The notes under the pieces are model-generated. The model was not told the origin of the DNA and did not search any database. It was given only the letters and a program-made list of their open reading frames with translations. From Zantedeschia hybrid cultivar (Eukaryota > Streptophyta > Magnoliopsida > Alismatales > Araceae), in contig JARZZO010000013.1 of the NCBI GenBank assembly GCA_030544215.1, forward strand, positions 49,619,196-49,683,195: a stretch of DNA of 64,000 nt, written 5' to 3'. The position numbers were made by a program, and so were the translations under genes. Below, piece after piece: positions 34,891 through 45,855 of the stretch (position 1 is the first letter of the stretch; every line of letters begins with the position of its first letter).

Positions 34891-35257
34891 CTTGAATCGA
34901 GTCGACCGAGGTCGACGCCATTCAAGCTCCATGTGCAGGTTCGTATAAATCAATTTTCAGAATTTGGCTTTGAAAGGCGTCGACCCTTATGGTCGCCTTT
35001 CAAAAGGCGTCGACATCCCCAGACGTCTTTCAACACGAAAATCCGGAATTCCCAAGGCCTTAACCAGGGTATTTCTGTGGTTAAAACGCGTCATGGATGC
35101 CCGACGCCGTTCAAAAACGCGTCGTTTACCCATGACGTCTTTCAGCCACAGAAATTCCAACCGGGCAGACTGTCTGTCAGTCAAATCCTGTCTAAAAAGG
35201 CGTCGTGATGGCCCGACGCCCTTCAAAAAGGCGTCGTCCATGCACGACGTCTTTCAA
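34891..35257. repeat. Palindrome cluster 1 in chromovirus LTR
   Basis: Seven units of about 32-36 bases. Examples: 34891-34926 with outer arms CTTGAAT/ATTCAAG and inner GTCGACC/GGTCGAC; 34971-35002 with arms TGAAAGGCG/CGCCTTTCA; then about 35002, 35081, 35112, 35192 and 35225. The common scheme is (T)AAA(A)GGCGTCGA - loop - GACGCC(x)TTCA. The other LTR copies carry the same set. Confidence 0.8.
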
Positions 35258-35792
35258 GCCCAGGAACCAGGAACGCCCTAAACCCGAGGGCTCCCTTCCC
35301 ACTTCCAAATAACCCCGAAAATCATTCAAACTGGAGGGAAACGAAGAGCAAGACAATTCATAGGCAAACACCCCCATAGAATTCCTAAACATGCTCATTC
35401 TAACCCCCAAAACCGAAGATCTACCACATGCATATTGAGGAAAACGTGATCTTAAACACAGTGCCACGGGGAACGTCACCCTACCGGACACTCGAACGCC
35501 TCCGAGCCTCAAGCCGTCCGCCTGTCTCGCCCCACGCCGCCGCCGGTACCGCCGAGGTCGTCCTAGCCCCACCGTGACGTCGGCCGCCGTCCGGAGAGTA
35601 GAACGCCGCAGTGGAAGTGGAGGTGGTAGGGGTAGGAGCCAGGTAGAGGATGGAGTGGAGGGAGAGGCGAAACGGTGTGAGGAAAAGAGGGAGGAGGAGG
35701 ATCGCCGCCGAGTTCGCCGGAGGGAAAGAGAAAAAGGGAGAAGGAGAAAATGAGGGAAAGAAGGAGGGCTCGCGGGGTTAACCAGAGGCTGG

Positions 35793-36092
35793 CTAAAACG
35801 CGTCGACATGCACGGACGCCTATCAGGTGACAAGACGGCTGCTCTGACAAGATTCTGAAACGCGTCGACCTTCACAGACGCCATTCAGACAATTTGTCAG
35901 GGCCGTACTCTGACACACCCAGAGTCTCAGTCTAAAAGGCGTCGACCCACACGGACGCCGTTCAGACGACCTGACAGGGCCGTACGCTCGCGGTCCAAAG
36001 TCAGTCTACGTGGCACCCACGTGGCAGAACCTGAAACGCGTCTGCCATGGTGGACGCCGTTTAAACCGCGTCGAGCCCGCTCGACGCGAAAC
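35793..36092. repeat. Palindrome cluster 2 in chromovirus LTR
   Basis: Five further units at about 35793, 35855, 35931, 36031 and 36063, same scheme (CTGAAACGCGTCGACC ... GACGCCATTCAG is the clearest). Read with cluster 1, each LTR has about twelve. Confidence 0.8.
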
Positions 36093-36261
36093 AACACAAA
36101 GTTCCAGACCCCACTAGGGCCAGGACTACAGGGTCCGACCCCGAAAACCGAATCCTAAAACCTCAGTCCTTACATTCTCCCCCCCTTAAAAGAATTTCGT
36201 CCTCGAAATTGATTGCTAGAAATAACAAGGTCACAACAGGGATACAAGTTCACAGGGAGAC

Positions 36262-38250
36262 TTACGAAAAAAGATAAGGAAATTGCTCCCGCATCTCATC
36301 CTCTCGCTCCCAGGTTGCCTCACCTCCGGAGCGATACTGCCAAATCACCTTGACCAAAGGTACAATCTTGTTCCGCAAGACCTGATCTCTGCGATCCTCA
36401 ATACGAACCGGATACTCTGGGAATGACAAATCCTCAGCGACCTCTAACTCTGAAAAATCCAACACATGGGACGGATCCTGAACGTACTTCCTCAGCAAGG
36501 ACACATGGAACACATCGTGCACTCCTGCAAGACTGGGCGGCAAGGCCAGCTGATACGCGGTCTCCCCAATTCGAGCAAGAATGGGAAAGGGTCCAATATA
36601 TCGCGGGCTCAGCTTGCCTCGCTTCCCGAATCTCATCACACCCTTAGAGGGTGAGACTCGGAGAAACACGTGGTCCCCAACTTCAAACTCAAGCGGTCTC
36701 CGTCGGATATCAGCATAACTCTTCTGTCTGTTCTGAGCTGCGGTCAACCTCTGCCGAACCGTCCTGACAATCTCAGCACACTGCTGCACTAACTCAGGTC
36801 CTGCTATTTGCCTCTCACCGATCTCGGACCAACACACCGGAGATCGACACGGCCGCCCATACAAAGCCTCATAAGGCGCCATGCCGATGCTAGAATGATA
36901 GCTGTTGTTGTAGGCAAATTCCACAGTGGACAAATGTTGTTCCCACGAACCTCCCCAGTCTAGGCAACACGCCCTGAGCATATCCTCCAAGGTCTGAATA
37001 GTCCTCTCCGACTGCCCGTCAGTCTCTGGATGGTGGGCCGAACTGAAAGCCAACTGAGTGCCCAGCGCCTGCTGAAAGCTCTTCCAGAATCTGGAAGTAA
37101 ACCTCGGATCTCGATCTGATACAATGGACAAGGGTACCCCGTGCAGAGATATAATCCGGTCCACGAACAACTTAGCCAGCTTGCCGACCGACCAGTCCTT
37201 CCTAATGGCTAGGAAGTGTGCCGACTTGGTCAGCCGATCAACGATAACCCAGATGGCGTCTCTCCTGCTAGGGGATGCAGGCAAACCCATTACAAAGTCC
37301 ATCGTCACATGCTCCCATTTCCACTCAGGAATCGGCAAGGGCTGCAGCAACCCTCCTGGCCTCTGATGCTCGGCTTTAACCTGCTGGCATGTCATGCATC
37401 TAGCCACATACTCAGCCACATCTCTTTTCATACCGGGCCACCAGAAGTGCCTCCTCAAACAGTGATACATCTTTGTTGTCCCGGGATGCACAGCATACCT
37501 TGAACGGTGCGCCTCATCAAGAACACATCTGCGCACGTCTTCCTCAGTCGGGACATAGAGTCTGCCTCTAAATCTGACGGTACCATCATCCCACAACTCA
37601 ACCTCAGGCCTCTGGAGAATCTGCGGTAACTCAGCATCTGCCCTCTGAGCCTCAATCACAGCATGGTACACAGCCGGTCTCACAGTCAGGCTGACAAGCA
37701 CTGCTCTATCCTCTTCACGTGGAACTCTAAAGGAGGATTCCACCACCTGCTCAAATAATTTCCACTCCCGAATCATGAGGTATGACATGACCGTCTTCCG
37801 ACTCAAAGCGTCTGCCACTACATTCGCCTTGTCCGGATGATAAGAAAGGTCAAAGTCATAATCCTTAATAAACTCCATCCACCTCCGCTGCCTCAGATTC
37901 AGGTCTCTCTGAGTGAACACATATTTTAAGCTCTTGTGATCTGTAAAAACTTGAAATTTTTCTCCGTATAAGTAATGCCTCCAGATCTTCAGTGCAAACA
38001 CCACAGCTGCAAGCTCCAAATCATGAGTAGGATAGTTCTCTTCATGCTTCTTCAGCTGCCGAGAAGCATAAGCGACTACCCTGCCATGCTGCATAAGGAC
38101 TGCTCCCAAACCTCGACGGGACGCATCTGAGTAAACCACAAATCCACCTGACCCAGATGGAAGCACCAGCACTGGGGCTGACGTGAGACGAGTTTTTAGC
38201 TCAATAAAACTCTGCTCACAATCCTCCGTCCACACAAAACGAACTCCCTT
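36262..38250 (-). pseudogene. Chromovirus polyprotein, RNase H - integrase - chromodomain part
   Basis: About 660 codons in the same frame as the upstream gag-RT part, separated from it by a single TGA at 38251-38253. RNase H at the start (VYSDASRRGLGAVL, HDLELAAVVFALKIW, DHKSLKY). Integrase zinc finger (HPGTTKMYHCLRRHFWWPGM with CMTCQQVK). Integrase core with D (MDFVMGLP), D (IVSDRDPRF) and E (DGQSERTIQ). A C-terminal chromodomain-like segment (PVRIEDRRDQVLR ... EATWEREDEMREQFP) is typical of the Tekay/Del clade and targets insertion to heterochromatin. No other break is seen. The stop looks like a CGA-to-TGA change, which methylated-C deamination would produce; that is inference. Confidence 0.88.
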
Positions 38251-40767
38251 TCAAGTCAACCTCGACAAGGGGGCCGCTATCGAAGAAAATCCCTGAACAA
38301 ACCGCCTGTAATATCCGGCAAGCCCCAGAAAGCTCCTGATCTCAGTCACTGAAGTCGGCCTGCTCCAGTCCATCACTGCCTCTATCTTAGCTGGATCCAC
38401 CGCGATGCCTTCACCAGAAATAACGTGCCCAAGGAAGTGCACCTCGTTTAGCCAAAATTCACATTTGCTGAACTTGGCGTAAAGTTGGTGCTCTCTCAGA
38501 ACCTGCAACACTGCCCGAAGATGAGCAGCGTGCTCTTCCTCAGAAGGAGAATAGATCAGAATGTCATCAACAAACACAACCACAAATTGGTCCAGATAGG
38601 TCCTGAAGACTCGGTTCATCAGGTCCATAAAGGCCGCCGGAGCATTGGTTAAGCCGAAGGGCATAACCAAAAACTCATAATGCCCATACCGAGTCCTGAA
38701 AGCTGTCTTACTAACATCCACATCCCTGATTCTCATCTGATAATACCCAGACCTCAGATCGATCTTGGGAAACACCCTCGCTGTCTGCAACTGATCCATC
38801 AAGTCATCGATCCTAGGAAGCGGGTACTTATTCTTTATTGTCACCTGGTTCAGCTGTCTATAATCAATGCACAGTCTCAAGGAACCATCCTTCTTCCTGA
38901 CAAACAGAACTGGAGCACCCCAAGGAGACGTACTGGGACGAATGAAACCCTTATCCAGCAACTCCTGCAACTGCGCCTTTAACTCAGCGAGTTCGGCTGG
39001 CGCCATCCGATACGGGGCCTTAGACAAGGGAGCCGTACCTGGTGCAAGCTCAATGGTAAACTCGACCTCTCGCTGAGGAGGAAGGCCAGGCAGCTCCTCA
39101 GGAAATACGTCTACGAACTCACAAACAACAGGCACCTCCCAGGGACTGGGACTAGCACAGACATCAGAAACAACGACAGAGGCTAAGAAAGCCTCGCAGC
39201 CACCAGCAAGCAACCTCCGTGCCTTAAAGGCAGAAATGAGAATACCTCGAGAAGAAAGCCTAATACCTTGGAAGAAGAAGGTCGGGATGTCCGGAATAGA
39301 GAAGCGCACCCTCTTCCTGTGGCAGTCCACCTCCGCATAAAAGGCTTCCAACCAATCTATACCCAGGATGATATCGAAATCACGAATAGCAAGTACGACC
39401 AACTGGGCAGGTAGCACATGACCCTCAATGGTCAAGGGAACATTCCTCAAACAATTATAAGATATCATGAAGTCTCCAGAAGGAACCTCAACCATCAAAC
39501 CATCAGACAACTCATCAACGGGTGCAGAAAGAATGTCTAGGAACTGCTCGGAAATAAAAGAATGCGAAGCACCTGAATCGATCAATACATGCGCAGAGTT
39601 CCCAAGGACAGAGAGTGTACCTTCCACCAAGTTGGACGCGCGAGCCTCCCTCCTGGTGATAGCCAGCACTCTCCCCTGAGTCCTCGGCTTCTTCTGATCG
39701 CCATGACCCTGCCCCTGACTATGCCCCTGCGGGCACTGCCTTGCCAGGTGGCCCTGTTGGCCACAAGAAAAACACCTCCTGGGAAGAGTGGGACACTGAG
39801 TCCCGCCATGAGCACCACCACATTGCTGACAAACAGCCGGAAGCCTCTGAGCTGGCTCCTGCTGTGCACTGGATGCAGACTGACTCTGCTGACCCTGCCT
39901 GGGCCTGCTGCTGCCGCTGCTGCCACTACTGCTGCCACCACCCCTGAAGAATCTCCTGAATCGGGAGCCGAGAGAAGACGATCCCGATCCGTCAGAAGGA
40001 GCCGGTGCCGCTGCCTTACCCCTGCCTCGCGCTGGCCCCTGAACAGTCTGCCCCCTCTCCCGGGCCGACTGGATCTGCTGAGCTTCTACAGCTGCTGCAC
40101 GCCTAACTGCTGACGCTAAGTCTGTACAACAATGGGACGCCACGAAGTTCCTCAAACTGAGCCTAAGCCCATCCACAAACCTCTCCGTGCGACGCACCTC
40201 GTCCTCAGATATAAAAGGCACGAACCGTCCCAGCGAAACGAACTTCACCTCGTACTCAAGTACCGTCATACTCCCCTGCGTCAGGTCCATAAACTCCCTC
40301 TCCTTGGCTCGCTGGACATGTCTAGGGAAATATTGTGCATTGAACTCCTTGACAAAGGTCTCCCAAGAAATTTCCCTAAGACTCCTGTCCCCATAAGATA
40401 AACTCTTCAGCGCGGTCCACCAGTCATAGGCGCTATCCTTCAGTATGAAGGTAGCCAGCGGGGTCCTCTCTACTGCTGCACAGTCCATAGTATCAAAAGT
40501 CTTCTCAATCTCTCTAAGCCAATGAATGGCCTCGTCAGGGTCGGGACGACCGGTGAAGTGGGGTGGCCTCAGCTTCAAGAACCTCTCGAGTGTAGCTGTG
40601 GTCCCTCCCCGAGTACTAGAACCCTCGCTAGGATCTCGAGTCTGATATCGAGCCATAGTATCCATCATGGCCTCCATAAACTGCTCAACACTCGGCCTCC
40701 CTGCCTCGGACCCAGTGGGGACATCTCCCCGCTCTCGAATAACTGGCATCCTCTTCCTGGGAGCCAT
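38251..40767 (-). pseudogene. Chromovirus polyprotein, gag - protease - RT part
   Basis: 838 codons from ATG to an in-frame TGA. Gag occupies about residues 1-330, with the zinc knuckle CFSCGQQGHLARQC at 332-345 and an upstream C-rich CQQCGGAHGGTQC. Protease has the active site LIDSGAS at about 395-401. RT spans about 600-780, with RLCIDYRQLNQ, KIDLRSGYYQMRI, the MPFGLTNAPAAF motif and the catalytic FVDDILIY at 732-739. It ends just after the RT connection (PLSRLT). Copy of a mobile element gene: gag forms the particle, protease matures it, RT copies the RNA. The start is the first ATG after the PBS in this frame. The single stop inactivates full-length synthesis unless read through. Confidence 0.88.
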
Positions 40768-40907
40768 CTACTCGCCTACAATTACAAAATCAAAAGTTCT
40801 AATTAGAGTCCTAAAACCTATGCTACAGCCGTGCCTGTACGGGATAATGTATTTATTTGCCGAATTTCCAACATTTAACCTAGTTATTTATTTATTTGCC
40901 AGACCGT

Positions 40908-40923
40908 ATGCTCTGATACCAAC
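40908..40923 (-). other. Primer-binding site of the chromovirus
   Basis: TGGTATCAGAGC on the minus strand, next to the 5' LTR; complementary to the 3' end of plant initiator-Met tRNA. Confidence 0.85.
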
Positions 40924-41334
40924 TGTAACGACCCGCCACCCTATAATCGGGGATCCGATTACTAAATGGGTACCGAATCATTAATTTTGGGACCAAACCA
41001 GGATCTAGTAAGTCTGGGAAATAAATAATAAACTAAGCTAAACATTCACATCGCATTTAATTGAAATAAAAGTGCAGGAATTAAAATTATTACAATGCGA
41101 CTCGATACAGCAAATAATTACATTCTCCAACAGAAGGAAATAATTAAACATACAGGCCAAAGATAATTAACAACTACATCGGGGCATACCCCGGAACAAC
41201 CGCTGAAGACACACTACACCCGGCCGCACGCGCCGCTCTAAGTCTGCTGGGAGTCCTCACCTGAAAACCGCAGGGGTGAGTCTCAAGACAAGACTCAGTA
41301 GGGATCCTTCGATCCCCACTGCCCACACACACAC
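40924..41334 (-). repeat. 5' LTR of the chromovirus, left part
   Basis: 411 bases; interrupted in its CA-repeat (cccacacacacac) by the solo LTR at 41335-43667 and resumed at 43668. Confidence 0.9.
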
Positions 41335-43667
41335 TGTAACGACCCGCCACCCTATAATCGGGGATCCGATTACTAAATGGGTACCGAATCATTAATTTTG
41401 GGACCAAACCAGGATCTAGTGAGTCTGGGAAATAAATAATAAACTAAGCTAAACATTCACATCGTATTGAATTGAAATAAAAGTGCAGGAATTAAAATTA
41501 TTACAATGCGACTCGATACAGCAAATAATTACATTCTCCAACAGAAGGAAATAATTAAACATACAGGCCAAAGATAAATAACAACTACGTCGGGGCATAC
41601 CCCGGAACAACCGCTGAAGACACACTACACCCAGCCGCACGCGCCGCTCTAAGTCTGCTGGGAGTCCTCACCTGAAAACCGCAGGGGTGAGTCTCAAGAC
41701 AAGACTCAGTAGGGATCCTTCGATCCCCACTGCCCACACACACACCCACAAGTGTAAAGTACAGCTAACAGTAAAGTAACAAGTGTAGTGGCAGGTACGA
41801 TATCTAATTCTCTACGAGAGAACACATGCGGTCGAAATATAATAATCATGCACATTCTAAGCCAACCGTTAGAAAACCCACAACTGCCGTCTCGATAGAA
41901 CTCGCCGACCGTACAAACAACGGTGGGAAAAACCTCGACCCGCTGAGACCAAGGAGTAGCCCCTCGGATAGCACGCTCGCTACTCCGGCCCAACCGGCTC
42001 AGGTGACTACCCCTTCCCTCAGCATGAGTGACTCTCCGAATGTACCACTCCCACACCGGTACTAGCTGACCCCGGGGTTCACCAGGTGACCCTCTCTCAC
42101 TAGGCGTCACCCCGCCCACGCCCCCACCGGCGCTGTGCTCACGCCCCCACCAGCACAGGGTGATAAAGCGCTACAATGTCACTCCAGGTCCACAGTAACT
42201 GAAAACCCAACACAGTGCGATCCGGTCACGTGAAAATCCCGCGATCGCTCAACACACATAGAACCATCCGATCGTGAAGAATCCGTCTCTATCGGGTGCA
42301 CTAACACATGTGCAAACTATCTATCTAGCAATGTGAACACGTTTTACTGGCATGCATTAGTGAGATTCTGTCTTGAATCGCGTCGACCGAGGTCGACGCC
42401 ATTCAAGCTCCATGTACAGGTTCACATAAATCAGTCTTCAGAATCTGGCCTTAAAAGGCGTCGACCCTCATAGTCGCCTTTCAAAAGGCGTCTACATCCC
42501 CAGACGTCTTTCAACACGAAAATCCGGAATTCCCAAGGACTTAACCAGGGTATTTCTGCGGTTAACACGCGTCATGGATGCCCGACGCCGTTCAAAAACG
42601 CGTCGTTTACCCATGACGTCTTTCAGCCACAGAAATTCCAACCGGGCAGACTGTCCGACAGTCAATCCCTGCCTAAAAGGCGTCGTGATGGCCCGACGCC
42701 CTTCAAAAAGGCGTCGTCCATGCACGACGTCTTTTAAGCCCAGGAACCAGGAACGCCCTAAACCCGAGGGCTCCCTTTTCAACCCCAAACAAACCCAAAA
42801 ACGGAGGGAAGAAGAGAAACAATACCATCCATAAGCAATACATTCGTGGAAATCCCTCCCGTCATCAAATGAACTCCTAAACATGCTCATTCTAACTCCG
42901 AAATCAAAGATCTACCACATGCACACACGAGGAAAAACATGATTTTAAGCACAATGCTATGGGGAACGTCACCCTACCGGACACTCGAACGCCTCCGAGC
43001 TTCAAGCCGTCCGCCTGTCTCGCCCCACGCCGCCGCCGGTACCGCCAAGGTCGTCCTAGCTCCACCGTGACGTCGGCCGCCGTCCGAAGAGTAGAACGCC
43101 GCAGTGGAAGTGGAGGTGGTAGGGGTAGGAGCCAGGTAGAGGATGGAGTGGAGGGAGAGGCGAAATGGTGTGAGGAAAAGAGGGAGGAGGAGGATCGCCG
43201 CCGAGTTCGCCGGAGGGAAAGAGAGAAAGGGAGAAGGAGAAAATGAGGGAAAGAAGGAGGGCTCGCGGGGTTAACCAGAGGCTGGCTAAAACGCGTCGAC
43301 ATGCACGGACGCCTATCAGGTGACAAGACGGCTGCTCTGACAAGATTCTGAAACGCGTCGACCTTCACAGACGCCATTCAGACAATTTGTCAGGGCCGTA
43401 CTCTGACACACCCAGAGTCGCAGTCTGAAAGGCGTCGACCCATACGGACGCCGTTCAGACGACCTGATAGGGCCGTACTCTCGCGGCCCAAAGTCAGTCC
43501 GCGTGGCACCCACGTGGCAGAACCTGAAACGCGTCTGCCATGGTGGACGCCGTTTAAACCGCGTCGAGCCCGCTCGACGCGAAACAACACAAAGTTCCAG
43601 ACCCCACTAGGGCCAGAACTACAGGGTCCGACCCCGAAAACCGAATCCGAAAACCTCAGTCCTTACA
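41335..43667 (-). mobile_element. Solo LTR of the same chromovirus family, nested in the 5' LTR
   Basis: 2,333 bases, TGTAACGACC...CCTTACA, flanked by CACAC on both sides (41330-41334, 43668-43672). It is clearly more diverged from the two chromovirus LTRs than they are from each other (for example around 42270-42310 and 42770-42900), so it came from another member. No internal sequence next to it: a recombined solo LTR. Confidence 0.88.
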
Positions 43668-45582
43668 CACACCCACAAGTGTAAAGTACAGCTAACAGTA
43701 AAGTAACAAGTGTAGTGGCAGGTACGATATCTAATTCTCTACGTGAGAACACATGCGGTCGAAATATAATAATCATGCACATTCTAAGCCAACCGTTAGA
43801 AAACCCACAACTGCCGTCTCGATAGAACTCGCCGACCGTACAAACAACGGTGGGAAAAACCTCGACCCGCTGAGACCAAGGAGTAGCCCCTCGGATAGCA
43901 CGCTCGCTACTCCGGCCCAACCGGCTCAGGTGACTACCCCTTCCCTCAGCATGAGTGACTCTCCGAATGTACCACTCCCACACCGGTACTAGCTGACCCC
44001 GGGGTTCACCAGGTGACCCTCTCTCACTAGGCGTCACCCCGCCCACGCCCCCACCGGCGCTGTGCTCACGCCCCCACCAGCACAGGGTGATAAAGCGCTA
44101 CAATGTCACTCCAGGTCCACAGTAACTGAAAACCCAACACAGTGCGATCCGGTCACGTGAAAATCCCGCGATCGCTCAACACACATAGAACCATTCGATC
44201 GTGAGGAATCTGTCTCTATCAGGTGTACTAAAATATGTGCAAACTATCTATCTAGCAATGTGAACACGTTTTACTGGCATGCATTAGTGAGATTCAGTCT
44301 TGAATCGAGTCGACCGAGGTCGACGCCATTCAAGCTCCATGTGCAGGTTCGTATAAATCAATTTTCAGAATTTGGCTTTGAAAGGCGTCGACCCTTATGG
44401 TCGCCTTTCAAAAGGCGTCGACATCCCCAGACGTCTTTCAACACGAAAATCCGGAATTCCCAAGGCCTTAACCAGGGTATTTCTGTGGTTAAAACGCGTC
44501 ATGGATGCCCGACGCCGTTCAAAAACGCGTCGTTTACCCATGACGTCTTTCAGCCACAGAAATTCCAACCGGGCAGACTGTCTGTCAGTCAAATCCTGTC
44601 TAAAAAGGCGTCGTGATGGCCCGACGCCCTTCAAAAAGGCGTCGTCCATGCACGACGTCTTTCAAGCCCAGGAACCAGGAACGCCCTAAACCCGAGGGCT
44701 CCCTTCCCACTTCCAAATAACCCCGAAAATCATTCAAACTGGAGGGAAACGAAGAGCAAGACAATTCATAGGCAAACACCCCCATAGAATTCCTAAACAT
44801 GCTCATTCTAACCCCCAAAACCGAAGATCTACCACATGCATATTGAGGAAAACGTGATCTTAAACACAGTGCCACGGGGAACGTCACCCTACCGGACACT
44901 CGAACGCCTCCGAGCCTCAAGCCGTCCGCCTGTCTCGCCCCACGCCGCCGCCGGTACCGCCGAGGTCGTCCTAGCCCCACCGTGACGTCGGCCGCCGTCC
45001 GGAGAGTAGAACGCCGCAGTGGAAGTGGAGGTGGTAGGGGTAGGAGCCAGGTAGAGGATGGAGTGGAGGGAGAGGCGAAACGGTGTGAGGAAAAGAGGGA
45101 GGAGGAGGATCGCCGCCGAGTTCGCCGGAGGGAAAGAGAAAAAGGGAGAAGGAGAAAATGAGGGAAAGAAGGAGGGCTCGCGGGGTTAACCAGAGGCTGG
45201 CTAAAACGCGTCGACATGCACGGACGCCTATCAGGTGACAAGACGGCTGCTCTGACAAGATTCTGAAACGCGTCGACCTTCACAGACGCCATTCAGACAA
45301 TTTGTCAGGGCCGTACTCTGACACACCCAGAGTCTCAGTCTAAAAGGCGTCGACCCACACGGACGCCGTTCAGACGACCTGACAGGGCCGTACGCTCGCG
45401 GTCCAAAGTCAGTCTACGTGGCACCCACGTGGCAGAACCTGAAACGCGTCTGCCATGGTGGACGCCGTTTAAACCGCGTCGAGCCCGCTCGACGCGAAAC
45501 AACACAAAGTTCCAGACCCCACTAGGGCCAGGACTACAGGGTCCGACCCCGAAAACCGAATCCGAAAACCTCAGTCCTTACA
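43668..45582 (-). repeat. 5' LTR of the chromovirus, right part
   Basis: 1,915 bases. With 40924-41334, minus the 5-base duplication, it gives 2,321 bases, exactly the length of the other LTR. Confidence 0.9.
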
Positions 45583-45587
45583 CCTGC

Positions 45588-45770
45588 GGACTTAGAAGAA
45601 CCATGCTGCTTCCCGATCGGTACGGGTTATTTGCGGGCTTAAATATACGTTGCCGCTTCCCGATCCGGATTATATGGCCGAAGCCATTCGCCGGATCGAG
45701 GTACCGGCGGACTTAGAATCGTGCCGCTCCGATCCGGTACTCATGGCTAGAGCCACTCTCGGATCGGGTT
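45588..45770. repeat. Tandem array (right part)
   Basis: Continuation of the array at 32905-33853: once the insertion is removed, the next ggccgaagccattcg word (45676) falls 121 bases after the previous one. Confidence 0.85.
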
Positions 45771-45855
45771 GCCGCGGACTTGAAAGAATACCATCAGGTT
45801 TTCTGAAAGAGACCTTTATTCATACCTTCCGGCTGAAAGTCCGGGAAAAAGTGAT

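Larger units (their letters stand above)
33854..36174 (-). repeat. 3' LTR of the chromovirus
   Basis: 2,321 bases. Contains two clusters of short imperfect palindromes with the core GCGTCGA (34891-35257 and 35793-36092) and a purine-rich stretch between them. Confidence 0.9.
33854..45582 (-). mobile_element. Tekay/Del-type chromovirus (Ty3/gypsy)
   Basis: Inserted in the tandem array with a 5-base duplication CCTGC (33849-33853 and 45583-45587). LTRs start TGTAACGACCCGCC and end CAGTCCTTACA: 33854-36174 (2,321 bases) and 40924-45582 (same length once the solo LTR at 41335-43667 and its duplication are removed). On the minus strand the PBS is TGGTATCAGAGC (initiator-Met tRNA type, about 40910-40922) and a polypurine tract (AAGGGGGGGAGAA) abuts the 3' LTR. 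The polyprotein is interrupted by one stop. The two LTRs look almost identical, so the insertion is recent. Confidence 0.9.

Noticed and set aside
35192..35884. 230-codon minus-strand open frame in the chromovirus LTR, repeated at 44600-45292
   Set aside because: The two copies are identical only because the LTRs are; the solo LTR copy is broken and the sequence is low-complexity Arg/Ser/Pro.
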